Of a stretch of DNA of 64,000 nt, positions 43,580 to 52,487 are shown piece by piece (the stretch's first letter is position 1; each line of letters begins with the position of its first letter). The translations under genes were made by a program, and so were the position numbers. The notes beneath the pieces are model-generated. The model saw only the letters and a program-made list of their open reading frames with translations. It did not search any database and was not told the DNA's origin. This stretch comes from an uncultured Eubacteriales bacterium (GTDB lineage: Bacteria > Bacillota > Clostridia > Oscillospirales > CAG-272): assembly GCA_900549725.1 (NCBI GenBank), contig URPL01000006.1, positions 14,217 to 78,216 on the forward strand, given 5' to 3'.

Positions 43580-44467
43580 ATGATACGGTATAATATTCTG
43601 AACATTGCCGCCGGGCAGGGCGGCGCAGGCAGGGAAAAAACGCCCTGCGGCATTGACTATTACACAAAGTGCGAAAAGGATGCGCGCGTTTTTGTTGCAC
43701 AGCGCTGCCGCACCGAGGAAGAGCCGTTGCTCTTTTGCGTGTACGGCGGGGATGGCACCGTAAATGAAGTGGTCGGCGGGATTTTGGATGCAAACGCAGC
43801 CGACCGCGCAAGCATTGCCATTGCGCCCGTCGGCACGGGAAACGACTTTTATCGCATGCTCTACGGTGCTCTTGCCGAGAAAAACGGTGAGCTTTTTGCG
43901 GATGTGATCACCTGCAACGATTCCTATGCCGTGAATATGATCAACATCGGCTTTGACTGTAATGTGGTGGAAAAAACGGCAACTCTCAAAAAGCTGCCCG
44001 GAGTCAGCGGCAGCCTTGCCTACGTGCTCGGCGTCGGCAATGTGCTTTTGCATAAGCTGTGCCGCACGCTCAAAATCCGCTACCTCAACAAGGCGGGGAT
44101 TGAGCAGGTCTACGAGGGAGAAACGCTGCTGTGCGCTATCGCCAACGCGCCGTATTGCGGCGGCGGATTCTGCGCGGCACCTGCGGCAAAATGCGACGAC
44201 GGACTGATTGATCTGATGATCATTCGGCGCGTCAGCCGCGCGCGGTTCCTTTCCCTGGTCAAGGGATATCGCGACGGCTTGCATGTCGGCGCAGACGACT
44301 GCACCGTTGCAAAACGCTTTGCCGATGTGATTGAATATCACCGCTGCAGCTATATTGAAGTTGAAGGCATGGAAAAAATCTGCACGGACGGTGAAGTCTT
44401 TCCCTGCACGCACGCCGAAATCGGCATCCTGCCGCGCGCCGTGCGCTTTGTGCGTGCGGACGCTTAA
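43580..44467 (+). CDS. Diacylglycerol kinase-like lipid kinase (DagK/YegS family)
   Basis: The 295-residue protein has the DAGK catalytic fold: the nucleotide-binding YGGDGTVNEVVGGI, the APVGTGNDFYRML loop, a middle NMINIGFDCNVVE strand, and GGGFCAAPAAKCDDGLIDLMII near the C-terminal beta-sandwich. Family members phosphorylate diacylglycerol or related lipids at the membrane to recycle them into phosphatidic acid. ATG at 43580 follows ACGGAGAG. It is followed after 42 bases by the TIM-barrel isomerase on the same strand, though their functions have no obvious link. Confidence 0.87.
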   Translation: MIRYNILNIAAGQGGAGREKTPCGIDYYTKCEKDARVFVAQRCRTEEEPLLFCVYGGDGTVNEVVGGILDANAADRASIAIAPVGTGNDFYRMLYGALAEKNGELFADVITCNDSYAVNMINIGFDCNVVEKTATLKKLPGVSGSLAYVLGVGNVLLHKLCRTLKIRYLNKAGIEQVYEGETLLCAIANAPYCGGGFCAAPAAKCDDGLIDLMIIRRVSRARFLSLVKGYRDGLHVGADDCTVAKRFADVIEYHRCSYIEVEGMEKICTDGEVFPCTHAEIGILPRAVRFVRADA

Positions 44468-44509
44468 CCCAAAATAAAAAAATATTTACCTAAAAAGGAG
44501 ACAAACAGT

Positions 44510-45382
44510 ATGAATCGATTCAAAATCGGCGTTATGGCAGACTGGCTGGGCGGCACCTTCCGCCACAACATTGAAACCTCCGCCGCTATGGGCGCACAGG
44601 GCGTGCAGCTTTATGCAACGGGAGAATTCAGCGATTTCACCCCCGATACCGTAAAGGGCGACCGCCTGCGGGAAACAAAGGACATTCTTGCCTCCTGCGG
44701 CATTGAGGTGAGCGCGCTGTGCGGAGATCTCGGCGGGCACGGCTTCCAGATCCCCGCGGATAATGTCTGGAAAATCGAAAAATCCAAGCGCATCATCGAC
44801 CTTGCCCTGGAGCTGGATGCCAATGTCGTCACCACGCACATCGGCATTGTGCCGGACACGGTGGACGATACCTATAAGATCATGCAGCAGGCCTGCAACG
44901 AGCTTGCCGAATACGCGCAAAGCGTCGGCGCTTATTTTGCCGTGGAAACAGGCCCGGAAAAAGCCGCAATGCTCAAGGACTTTTTGGACAGCCTTTCCGC
45001 ACGCGGTGTGCGCGTGAATTTTGACCCCGCAAATCTTGTTATGGTCACGCAGGACGATCCCGTGGCTGCCGTGCCGCTGCTGGGCGATTATATCGTGCAC
45101 ACGCACGCAAAGGACGGCGTTAATCTCAAGCCCTGTGATCGCCATGCTATTTACAACAGCTTTGCCGAGGGCGGCGTTGACGGTTTCTCCGCGGGCGACT
45201 ATATCAAAGAAGTGCCCCTTGGGCAGGGCAGCGTTGATTTTCCCGCCTATATCGCAGCGCTCGCCAAGATTGATTACCGCGGATACCTGACCGTGGAGCG
45301 CGAAATCCGCGAAGACCCGCGCGCCGATATTGAAATGGCTGTCAACTTCTTAAAAGAGCTGACCGCGCCGTATCAGATCTGA
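44510..45382 (+). CDS. Sugar phosphate isomerase/epimerase-like TIM barrel protein
   Basis: This 290-residue protein belongs to the xylose isomerase-like TIM barrel (AP endonuclease family 2) superfamily. Likely metal-binding residues fall in VVTTHIG, AVETGPEK, VNFDPANLV, IVHTHAKDG and LTVEREI, the usual His/Glu/Asp positions. Members isomerise or epimerise sugars or inositols; substrate unknown. The Gfo/Idh oxidoreductase at 50499 and the GH65 phosphorylase nearby hint at a carbohydrate theme, but they are in separate units. AAAGGAG precedes the ATG. Confidence 0.85.
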   Translation: MNRFKIGVMADWLGGTFRHNIETSAAMGAQGVQLYATGEFSDFTPDTVKGDRLRETKDILASCGIEVSALCGDLGGHGFQIPADNVWKIEKSKRIIDLALELDANVVTTHIGIVPDTVDDTYKIMQQACNELAEYAQSVGAYFAVETGPEKAAMLKDFLDSLSARGVRVNFDPANLVMVTQDDPVAAVPLLGDYIVHTHAKDGVNLKPCDRHAIYNSFAEGGVDGFSAGDYIKEVPLGQGSVDFPAYIAALAKIDYRGYLTVEREIREDPRADIEMAVNFLKELTAPYQI

Positions 45383-45387
45383 GCAAA

Positions 45388-45440
45388 AGCTCCCGCCGCA
45401 AACGTCTCTGCCAACCGGGCAGGTGCATGCGGCGGGAGCT
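45388..45440 (+). terminator. Hairpin after the isomerase gene
   Basis: AGCTCCCGCCGC (45388-45399) pairs with GCGGCGGGAGCT (45429-45440); an inner CTGCC/GGGCAG stem extends it. No T run follows directly, so termination may rely on the second hairpin downstream. Confidence 0.6.
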
Positions 45441-45449
45441 CTCTTATCA

Positions 45450-45505
45450 AAATCAGCCGCTTTCCGCGCAACTGTGCTGCGCGGAAAGCGGCTGATTTAT
45501 TTTTG
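45450..45505. terminator. Perfect 21-bp hairpin between convergent genes
   Basis: Two arms of 21 bases (45450-45470 and 45478-45498; arm begins AAATCAGCCGC and ends CCGCGCA) are perfectly complementary around a 7-base loop, followed by ATTTTTG on the plus strand. It separates the isomerase gene from the convergent GH65 gene whose stop is at 45507. Confidence 0.85.
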
Positions 45506-45506
45506 C

Positions 45507-47744
45507 TCAGTAGGTAATTGTAAGCGTGTCGTCCACGGTATAGGTTGTGCCGTTGCACAAAAAGCGAATGGCACCGTCGCCCTTGAGCCGCGTCACGCGC
45601 AGGCGCTCATGATCGACCTCAAGCTCCATTTTCTGTCCGCCGAAGAAGATTTTCGTTTTGGCGCTGCGCCATTTATCCGGCAAATTCGGCTGAATGCGCA
45701 GCTGCGTGCCGTACAGGCGCACGCCCATAAAGCCGAGCACTGCGCACTGCCAAAGCCCGCCTGCAGCTGCGGTGTGAATGCCCTCCCAACTTTCGCGCCC
45801 TGCGCCGAGGTCCTCCTGAAGCGCCTCCAGATAAAGCTTATATGCGCAGTCTTTTTCGCCGACATCCGCGGAGAGAATTGCATAAGAGGAGCGGCTGAGC
45901 GAAGAGGTGTGCTTGCAAAGCGGCTCATAATAGTGGTAGTTTTTCACCTTGACCTCTTTGGAGAACAGATCCTCAAACAGAAGGAACAAAACCATAACGT
46001 CTGCCTGCTTGGAAAGCCCGAGCCCCGGCTCCGTCTTGCGGCGCTCGATGATTTTTGCGGCGTCGGCAAGATAGGTGTCGTCCTGCGGGACGATGCCGTC
46101 CTCGTTTTCACGCGGCAGATATAATTTATCGCGCACCTTTTCAAATTCCGCGCGCATGCCCTGCGCTTCGCTGCGCGCCAAAAGCTCGTTCAGTCGATCC
46201 GGATTTTGCTGCGCAAGCGCGTCATAGCAGCGCACGGCATAATCCAGGTTGAGATAGGCGATATAGTTGGTGAAGGCGTTGTTGTCGATATGCTCGCGGT
46301 TTTCGTCCGGCCCGATGGTATCCAGAATTTCATAGCGGTCAAGCGCTTCATTATAGTGCACGCGGCTCGTCCAGTATTTCGCCGTGGAAAAAATGATTTC
46401 ATAGCCGTATTTCTCAAGGAAGGTGCGGTCGCCCGTAGCAGCGGTATAATAGAAGATCGCCTGCACGACATCGCCCGTGATATGATGCTCATAGCGGCCG
46501 GTCTCGGCAAACGCGGGACAGCACTCAACATCCGTCATCCATGCCGCCTCCCAGGGATACATCGCGCCGGTGTATCCGCAGTCCTTCGCTTTTTGCCGCG
46601 CGCCGGCAAGCCCGAAATAGCGGTACTGCAAAAGCTTGCGCGCCGCCTGCGGCTCGGTGAAAATAAAGTGAGGCAGCATATATACCTCGGTATCCCAAAA
46701 GACATGGTTATTATACCCATGCCCCTGCAGTCCTCTTGCGCCGATGTTCATGCGCGCATCGTGCCGCGGAACGGTGATGGTGAGGTTATAAATCGCATAG
46801 CGGATCGCCTGGCGCTCAAATTCCCAATCGGTGTCCACAATGATATCCTTTTCCTGCCACAGTCGCTTCCAGGCATCCGCGCTCTCGCGATACAGCGTTT
46901 CAAAGCCGGGTGCGCCTTCAGCCTGTGCAACCGTTTTTGCAACGATCTGCTCGGTGCTCAAAGATTCGTTTTCAAGATCGCGCGAGGTATGGACCGCACA
47001 GATCTTTTCAAACACAAGCGTTTCATCGGGCGAAAGCGTAAATGAAAAGTCCTCAAAAATCGCATCCTGCTCTTCGCTGACGCCGATGCGGCGCAGCTCA
47101 CGCGTGCCGAGGGTGCAGCGGGCGTCAGTCGCCAGGGAGAAAGTGATGCCGCTTTCATCCGTCACGCAGGTATATCCGACGGAGCTCTGCGCGCTGCGCG
47201 CGGTTTTTTCCACAAAGCAATCCGGTTCGGTGTTGATGATACCCGAGCGGATCTTCAGCTGCACATCGCGGTCCGTTTTTACCGTGCAGCGTACCGCCAT
47301 AACATGCATACGCTCCAGGGAAACAATGCGCTCAAAATGGAAGGAAAGGGTCTTGCCGCTCTCCGTATGATAAACAAAGCTGCGCTGCAGCAAGCCGTCA
47401 CGCATATCAAAGCACTTGCAGAACTGCTCATATTTATCCGTGTGCTCGCCCGCGCTCACCGGCATGGGGCGAACCTCTTCTCCGTCGGCGGAAAACACGG
47501 TGTTTGTAAAATCCGGGGCGTTCTGAATCCAGGTGGTTTCCTGTTCATGCAGGTTATACATGCCGGCGATGAGCATGAGCCGGTCGGACTGATCCGGAAT
47601 ATATTCATCCTCGCAGGAGCGCACGCACATATAGCCATTGCCCAGCGTCATATTGACCTCGTCCTTGCGCAGCTCTTCCTTGGTGAAATAATCATTGCCG
47701 AACATCCAGGTTCTCTGCGCACCTTCTCCGAATTCCCAAATCAT
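45507..47744 (-). CDS. Glycoside hydrolase family 65 (disaccharide phosphorylase)
   Basis: The 745-residue protein is a GH65 member, a family of inverting phosphorylases for maltose, kojibiose, nigerose, trehalose and related alpha-glucosides. It has the N-terminal beta-sandwich (TLGNGYMCVRSCEDEYIPDQ), the (alpha/alpha)6 barrel with GARGLQGHGYNNHVFWDTEVYM (given in blocks GARGLQGHGY and VFWDTEVYM), the catalytic acid Glu481 in IGPDENREHIDNNAFTN, the phosphate-site KQADVM and a C-terminal beta domain (FFGGQKMELEV). Specificity is not determinable by eye. No beta-phosphoglucomutase or sugar transporter is adjacent, which is unusual. ATG follows AAAGGAG; the promoter overlaps a palindrome. Confidence 0.93.
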   Translation of the reverse strand: MIWEFGEGAQRTWMFGNDYFTKEELRKDEVNMTLGNGYMCVRSCEDEYIPDQSDRLMLIAGMYNLHEQETTWIQNAPDFTNTVFSADGEEVRPMPVSAGEHTDKYEQFCKCFDMRDGLLQRSFVYHTESGKTLSFHFERIVSLERMHVMAVRCTVKTDRDVQLKIRSGIINTEPDCFVEKTARSAQSSVGYTCVTDESGITFSLATDARCTLGTRELRRIGVSEEQDAIFEDFSFTLSPDETLVFEKICAVHTSRDLENESLSTEQIVAKTVAQAEGAPGFETLYRESADAWKRLWQEKDIIVDTDWEFERQAIRYAIYNLTITVPRHDARMNIGARGLQGHGYNNHVFWDTEVYMLPHFIFTEPQAARKLLQYRYFGLAGARQKAKDCGYTGAMYPWEAAWMTDVECCPAFAETGRYEHHITGDVVQAIFYYTAATGDRTFLEKYGYEIIFSTAKYWTSRVHYNEALDRYEILDTIGPDENREHIDNNAFTNYIAYLNLDYAVRCYDALAQQNPDRLNELLARSEAQGMRAEFEKVRDKLYLPRENEDGIVPQDDTYLADAAKIIERRKTEPGLGLSKQADVMVLFLLFEDLFSKEVKVKNYHYYEPLCKHTSSLSRSSYAILSADVGEKDCAYKLYLEALQEDLGAGRESWEGIHTAAAGGLWQCAVLGFMGVRLYGTQLRIQPNLPDKWRSAKTKIFFGGQKMELEVDHERLRVTRLKGDGAIRFLCNGTTYTVDDTLTITY

Positions 47745-47779
47745 GTGTTGCTTCTCCTTTTGTTTTTAGCAAAAAACGA

Positions 47780-47798
47780 TACAGTTTATTATACTGTA
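47780..47798. promoter_or_regulatory. Palindrome over the GH65 -10 box, putative operator
   Basis: TACAGT-N7-ACTGTA is a perfect 6-bp inverted repeat (19 bp overall) covering the -10 box and the probable start site of the GH65 gene. Its position suggests repression by a dimeric regulator, perhaps a sugar-responsive one; the regulator gene is not in the window. Confidence 0.5.
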
Positions 47799-47816
47799 CC
47801 GGGAGCGATTCGTCAA
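47788..47816 (-). promoter_or_regulatory. Promoter of the GH65 gene
   Basis: On the minus strand TTGACG (47816-47811) and TATAAT (47793-47788) are spaced by 17 bp, 44 bases upstream of the start codon. Confidence 0.85.
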
Positions 47817-47859
47817 GTATTATCTTATGCAAAGTGGGGAAAAAGGCATCCGTAAAGCC

Positions 47860-47888
47860 TTGCAAAAGAGCACACGGTGTGTTAAAAT
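47860..47888 (+). promoter_or_regulatory. Promoter of the radical SAM/DUF2344 operon
   Basis: TTGCAA (47860-47865) and TAAAAT (47883-47888), 17 bp apart, 53 bases before the start codon. The spacer contains CACAC-G-GTGTG, a small inverted repeat. Confidence 0.7.
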
Positions 47889-47941
47889 GGGATGATACGA
47901 CAGATTCCATGAGCCGCAGCGCTCAAAAAGGAGAAAAACGG

Positions 47942-49795
47942 ATGAACAGAGAACAGCTGCTGCGCCTGGTGCAAAAGCCGGGCAGATACACCGGCGGAGA
48001 ATTCGGGCAGACGCTGAAAGACAAAGAAAAAATGCTTTGCCGCATCGCTTTTTGCTTTCCGGATACCTATGAGATCGGCATGTCCAATCTCGGCGTACGC
48101 ATTCTGTACAGCGCACTCAACGCCGTTCCGCAGGTCTTTTGCGAGCGCGCCTATGCGCCGTGGACAGATATGGAGGCGCTCATGCGGCGCTATCACATTC
48201 CGCTCTGGGCGCATGAAAGCGGAGACGCGCTGAATGTATTTGATTTTGTCGCCTTTACGCTGCAATACGAGCTTTGCTATTCCAATGTGCTCAATATGCT
48301 GGAGCTGGGCGGAATTCCCCTGCTCTCCAAAGACCGCCGGGAGGACGACCCAATTATCCTCGGCGGAGGTCCCTGCGCCTATAACCCGGAGCCCGTGGCG
48401 GATTTCTTCGATATTTTCTCTATCGGGGAAGGCGAAGAAGCGCTGCCCGAGCTTTCGCGGCTGTATATCTCCATGAAAAAGGACGGGAGCTACACAAGGC
48501 AGGCGTTTTTGCGCCGCGCCGCGCAGATCGAAGGCTTTTATGTGCCCTCGCTGTACCGTGTGGACTATAAAGAGGACGGCACCATTGCCTCCTTTGCGCC
48601 GCTGTATGACGATGTTCCGCGCACGGTGCGCAAAAGAGTGATTGCCGATATGGATAAGGCACATTTTCCGCAAGGATATATCATGCCCTATATCGAAACG
48701 GTGCATGACCGCATCATGCTTGAGGTCGCCAGAGGGTGCCCGCGCGGCTGCCGCTTTTGCCAGGCGGGGATGATTTTCCGGCCCGTGCGCGAAAAAACAC
48801 CGCAGGTACTCAATGCGCAGGCATGCGCGCAGTTTGCCCACACGGGCTTTGACGAAATGTCGCTCTCCTCGCTCTCCATCAGCGATTATTCCCGCCTGCA
48901 CGAGCTGACCGACACCCTGCTTTCCTGGACAAACGATGCAAAAATCAGCCTCTCCCTGCCCTCCCTGCGTGCGGACAGCTTTACGGACGAGCTGATGCAA
49001 AAGGTTTCCTCCGTGCGCACCTCAACCCTCACCTTTGCCCCCGAGGCGGGCACGCAGCGGCTGCGGGATGTGATCAACAAAAATGTAACGGAGGAAGAAA
49101 TCCTTGACGCCTGCCGCATTGCCTTCGCCGGCGGGAAAACGCAGGTCAAGCTTTATTTTATGATCGGCCACCCGACCGAGACCAAAGAAGACCTTGCCGG
49201 AATTGCGGGACTTTGCAAAAATGTCATCTCCGCGTTTTATACCATGCCAAACCGCCCGAAAGGGCGCGGCGTCGGTGCGACGATGAGCGTTGCCGCGTTT
49301 ATTCCAAAGCCCTTTACCGCATTTCAATGGGAAAAGCAGGATCCGCTCTCCCTTACCGAGCAAAAACAGCAATATCTCGGCACCTGCATCACCGACAGGC
49401 GCATTCGCTATAATTATCACGATGCCAAGGTCAGCCGCCTGGAGGCGGCGTTTGCCCGCGGCGACCGCAAGCTTTCCGCCGCATTACTCGAGGCGCGGCG
49501 GCGCGGCGTTTGCTTTGACAGCTGGACAGAGCATTTTGATTATGAAAACTGGTGCGATATTTTCCGTTCTGTCGGGCTTGATCTTGACTTTTATACCACA
49601 CGCGGCTTTGCCGAGGATGAAATTCTGCCGTGGGATATGATTGATATCGGCGTGACAAAAGCATTTTTGCTGCGTGAGCGGCATCGCGCCTATGAAGGAA
49701 AAACCACGCCGAACTGCATGGAACTGTGCAGCGGGTGCGGCGCGGATTGCATGAAAGGGGAAAAGACATGGTGCAAGGGCAAACTGAAAAAATAA
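47942..49795 (+). CDS. B12-binding-type radical SAM protein (TIGR03960 family)
   Basis: The 617-residue protein has an N-terminal Rossmann-like region resembling the B12-binding domain (FPDTYEIGMSNLGVRILYSAL, IPLLSKDRREDDPIILGGGP) and a radical SAM core whose cluster motif is CPRGCRFCQAG (Cx3Cx2C). TFAPEAGTQRLRDVINKNVTEEEI and a C-terminal CSGCGADCMKGE Cys motif follow. TIGR03960 proteins are conserved in Firmicutes next to a DUF2344 protein; a ribosome- or RNA-linked role has been suggested by synteny but is unproven. ATG at 47942 follows AAAAGGAG. It overlaps the DUF2344 gene by 28 bases. Confidence 0.9.
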   Translation: MNREQLLRLVQKPGRYTGGEFGQTLKDKEKMLCRIAFCFPDTYEIGMSNLGVRILYSALNAVPQVFCERAYAPWTDMEALMRRYHIPLWAHESGDALNVFDFVAFTLQYELCYSNVLNMLELGGIPLLSKDRREDDPIILGGGPCAYNPEPVADFFDIFSIGEGEEALPELSRLYISMKKDGSYTRQAFLRRAAQIEGFYVPSLYRVDYKEDGTIASFAPLYDDVPRTVRKRVIADMDKAHFPQGYIMPYIETVHDRIMLEVARGCPRGCRFCQAGMIFRPVREKTPQVLNAQACAQFAHTGFDEMSLSSLSISDYSRLHELTDTLLSWTNDAKISLSLPSLRADSFTDELMQKVSSVRTSTLTFAPEAGTQRLRDVINKNVTEEEILDACRIAFAGGKTQVKLYFMIGHPTETKEDLAGIAGLCKNVISAFYTMPNRPKGRGVGATMSVAAFIPKPFTAFQWEKQDPLSLTEQKQQYLGTCITDRRIRYNYHDAKVSRLEAAFARGDRKLSAALLEARRRGVCFDSWTEHFDYENWCDIFRSVGLDLDFYTTRGFAEDEILPWDMIDIGVTKAFLLRERHRAYEGKTTPNCMELCSGCGADCMKGEKTWCKGKLKK

Positions 49796-50484
49796 ACGCG
49801 CCGGGATCTGCGCCGTTTTCTTTGCGGCTGCGATTTCAAAAGCGCGGCATGCTGCAATATATTTCCCACTTGGATCTTCTGCGTACCATGGAGCATGTGG
49901 TGGTGCGCGCCGGGCTGCCGCTGCGGTATTCGGAGGGATTCAACCCCCATGTCCGCCTTTCGTTCGGCATGCCTCTTTCCGTCGGCGCAGAAAGCATCAC
50001 GGAGTATATGGATGTGCAGCTGACGCGGGAGGTTGACCCGCAATGGGCAAAAAGCCAACTCAACGCGCAGCTTCCGCAGGAGCTCTCGGTGCTCAGCGCT
50101 GCCGCAGCCGTGCATCGCTTTTCGGAGATTGCATTCGCGTGCTATGCGTTGGAGCTGCGCTGTGCGGCGACAACGCAGGCAGACGCGGAAAAGATAAACG
50201 CGCTGTGGAACAATCCGCTCATCGTAGAAAAGCGGACGAAAAAGGGCATTGTTCCCACCGATATTTCCCCCATGATCCGAAAAGCGCGGGTGCACGCCGC
50301 GGACACCGGGCTATGTGCCGAGGTGCTGCTCAGCGCATCCTCTGCCTCTTATCTTAACCCCGATTATCTGCTGCGCGCAGCGGCAGCGGCGCTCGGCATC
50401 GCCTATGACGACCCCGAAGCGCTGACCCCCGTTATTTTACGCACGGGTGTCTATCTTTCCGACACCGTAACGCCGTTTTGCTAA
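49768..50484 (+). CDS. DUF2344 (TIGR03936) protein
   Basis: The 238-residue protein matches TIGR03936, the usual partner of the TIGR03960 radical SAM protein; in some bacteria the two are fused. Conserved blocks are RLRFQKRGMLQYISHLDLLRT, RAGLPLRYSEGFNPHVRLSFG, LPLSVGAES-like PLSVGAESITEYMDVQL and a C-terminal VLLRTGV-type VILRTGVYL. ATG at 49768 lies inside the upstream gene and follows AAAGGGG. In many Firmicutes the pair precedes rng and rplU-rpmA; here an oxidoreductase gene follows instead. Confidence 0.88.
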   Translation: MVQGQTEKINAPGSAPFSLRLRFQKRGMLQYISHLDLLRTMEHVVVRAGLPLRYSEGFNPHVRLSFGMPLSVGAESITEYMDVQLTREVDPQWAKSQLNAQLPQELSVLSAAAAVHRFSEIAFACYALELRCAATTQADAEKINALWNNPLIVEKRTKKGIVPTDISPMIRKARVHAADTGLCAEVLLSASSASYLNPDYLLRAAAAALGIAYDDPEALTPVILRTGVYLSDTVTPFC

Positions 50485-50498
50485 AAGGAGTTTATACT

Positions 50499-51587
50499 AT
50501 GAAAACAGAAAAAACCGTGCGTATCGGTATCATCGGCTGCGGCGGCATTGCAAACGGGAAGCACCTTCCCGCGCTGCAAAAGCTGCCAAACGCCGCGCTT
50601 GTTGCCTTTTGCGATATCATCCCCGAAAAAGCAGAGCAGGCAAAAGAAAAATACGGCGCACCCGGGGCGTATGCCGTGCAGGATTACCGCGCGCTTTTGG
50701 AAGATAAAAGCATCGATGCCGTGCATATCTGCACGCCGAACCGCTCGCATTGCGCCATCACCGTGGACGCCCTTGAGGCGGGCAAGCATGTCATGTGCGA
50801 AAAGCCGATGGCAATCAGCGCCGCGCAGGCAAAGGAGATGCTTTTATGCGCCGAGCGCTGCGGCAAGCTACTAACCATCGGCTATCAGAACCGCCAGCTT
50901 GATCAAAACCGCTATCTCAAGCAGGAGGCACTTGCGGGTACCTTCGGGCAGATCTATTACAGCCGCGCCGTTGCGCTGCGCCGCCGCGCCGTTCCGACCT
51001 GGGGCGTCTTTCTGAACGAGGAAGAACAGGGCGGCGGGCCGCTGATCGATATCGGCACGCACGCGCTGGACCTCACGCTTTGGATGATGGATAATTATAA
51101 GCCGAAATACTGCATCGGCACGACCTATCACAAGCTGTTTGACAAGCTCCCCACGGGCAACGCCTGGGGCGATTGGCAGCCGGAAAAATTCACCGTAGAG
51201 GACAGTGCCTTCGGCATGGTCGTTATGGAAAACGGCGCAACGGTAAGCGTGGAGGCTTCCTGGGCAATCAACATGGCAGACACCAGAGAAGCCGCAACGC
51301 TTCTTTGCGGCACCGAGGGCGGCGGCGATACGCTGGACGGCGTTCGCATCAACGGCATCCGCCACGGAAAGCAATATCTGCTTCGCCCCGATTTTTCCGC
51401 CGGCGGCGCCGCATTCTTTGAGGGGCATAGTCAAAATGACCCCGCCCTGCGGGAGGCGGAGCAATGGCTCCGCGCCATCACAGACGGCACCGAGGTCTGC
51501 GTCAAGCCCCATGAGGCATATACCGTAACGCGGATTTTGGAGGGCATTTATCGCTCCGCGCAAAGCGGCGATATTTATCGTTTTTGA
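50499..51587 (+). CDS. Gfo/Idh/MocA family oxidoreductase
   Basis: The 362-residue protein has an N-terminal Rossmann domain (IGIIGCGGIANGKHLPALQ) with the EKP motif (HVMCEKPMA) whose Lys is catalytic, then the C-terminal alpha/beta substrate domain (GGGPLIDIGTHALDLTLWMM with the DxxxH-type Asp/His). Members oxidise or reduce sugars, inositols or other polyols with NAD(P). AAAAGGAG overlaps the DUF2344 stop codon, so it is probably in the same mRNA, though unrelated functionally. The 3' end overlaps the convergent membrane protein gene by 13 bases. Confidence 0.9.
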   Translation: MKTEKTVRIGIIGCGGIANGKHLPALQKLPNAALVAFCDIIPEKAEQAKEKYGAPGAYAVQDYRALLEDKSIDAVHICTPNRSHCAITVDALEAGKHVMCEKPMAISAAQAKEMLLCAERCGKLLTIGYQNRQLDQNRYLKQEALAGTFGQIYYSRAVALRRRAVPTWGVFLNEEEQGGGPLIDIGTHALDLTLWMMDNYKPKYCIGTTYHKLFDKLPTGNAWGDWQPEKFTVEDSAFGMVVMENGATVSVEASWAINMADTREAATLLCGTEGGGDTLDGVRINGIRHGKQYLLRPDFSAGGAAFFEGHSQNDPALREAEQWLRAITDGTEVCVKPHEAYTVTRILEGIYRSAQSGDIYRF

Positions 51588-52309
51588 TTATACCGCTCCG
51601 ACTTCCGATTTCTACCGCCCCCTGCTTTTCCCGCCGCTTCTTCCGCGCGGGCAAGCAGGGCTGTTTGTATGCCCATGGCAAAAATCACAATACACACAAC
51701 CGTCCCGCTGAGGGCGTTAAGCACCTGCTGATACGGCTGCACCTGCTCCCCGAGCGCAAAAAACACCGCAGTCTGCAGCGACATCAGGGAAACCAGCGCG
51801 TCGGCGCAATTGAGCTGACGGATGCAAACGAGAATGCGGCGAGTGAGCCTGCGAACACGGCGCAGCTGCAGCAGCGCATATATAATTTTCAAAAGCGCCA
51901 TGGCGCCTGCCGGCACAATCCATGCGCCCGAATAGCGAAATGCCTGCCCTGCAAACACCATTTGCCACACGGCTCCGAAAAACACCAGCGCCAAGACAAT
52001 CAGGCTGCGGCCGCTGCACTGCGCGATTTTTGTGCCGAGGCGCGCCCTTTTGGCATCATTGTGCATTCCCGCCGCCTGCGCCGCCGCACGCAGCAGAAAA
52101 TACCGCGCAGCGGCAAGCACAACGGAATATGTCCCAAGCACCGCATACCACAACGAATGCAGCACAAACGCCGAGCAAAGCTTGAAAATTCCTGCAATCG
52201 TATTGAACGACAGGGCAAAAAAGGTGAACAGGATCGTGCGGTAGCCGTAATCCGAGATCAGATGCGCCGTGAGCGCGTTGCTTTTCAGCAATTGTTTGAT
52301 CGATTGCAC
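51575..52309 (-). CDS. Polytopic membrane protein of unknown function
   Basis: I do not recognise this 244-residue protein. It has about six hydrophobic segments (residues about 25-50, 55-75, 100-122, 128-148, 172-188 and 196-215), two basic loops (RRVRRLTRRILVCIRQ; NDAKRARLGTK) and a hydrophilic, Lys/Arg/Asn-rich C-terminal tail. No catalytic motif is evident. The start is GTG at 52309, preceded by AAAGGGGG at suitable distance. Two terminators upstream isolate it from the hydrolase operon. It shares a 13-base 3' overlap with the Gfo/Idh gene. Confidence 0.75.
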   Translation of the reverse strand: MQSIKQLLKSNALTAHLISDYGYRTILFTFFALSFNTIAGIFKLCSAFVLHSLWYAVLGTYSVVLAAARYFLLRAAAQAAGMHNDAKRARLGTKIAQCSGRSLIVLALVFFGAVWQMVFAGQAFRYSGAWIVPAGAMALLKIIYALLQLRRVRRLTRRILVCIRQLNCADALVSLMSLQTAVFFALGEQVQPYQQVLNALSGTVVCIVIFAMGIQTALLARAEEAAGKAGGGRNRKSERYNQKR

Positions 52310-52379
52310 GCTTTTTCCCCCTTTCTTTGCAGTATACGACCGCAGACAGGCATTTTATGCGGGAATTAAAAAAACAAAA

Positions 52380-52421
52380 CCGCTTTGCATGCGGCAAAGG
52401 CTGCCGTTTTCCGCAAAGCGG
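52380..52421 (-). terminator. Second terminator of the fak-plsY operon
   Basis: On the minus strand CCGCTTTGC pairs with GCAAAGCGG around a partly paired GCGGCA/TGCCG interior, followed by TTTTGTTTTTTT. It stands about 20 bases beyond the first terminator. Confidence 0.8.
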
Positions 52422-52441
52422 TCTATCCCCCTGTGCGGAAC

Positions 52442-52477
52442 AAAAACTGCCGCAGCCCGAAAGGGTGCGGCAGTTTT
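52442..52477 (-). terminator. First terminator of the fak-plsY operon
   Basis: On the minus strand AAAACTGCCGCA pairs perfectly with TGCGGCAGTTTT and is followed by T5G. It begins 10 bases after the alpha/beta hydrolase stop codon. The tandem arrangement suggests firm termination of the long leftward operon. Confidence 0.88.
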
Positions 52478-52487
52478 GATTTTATTT

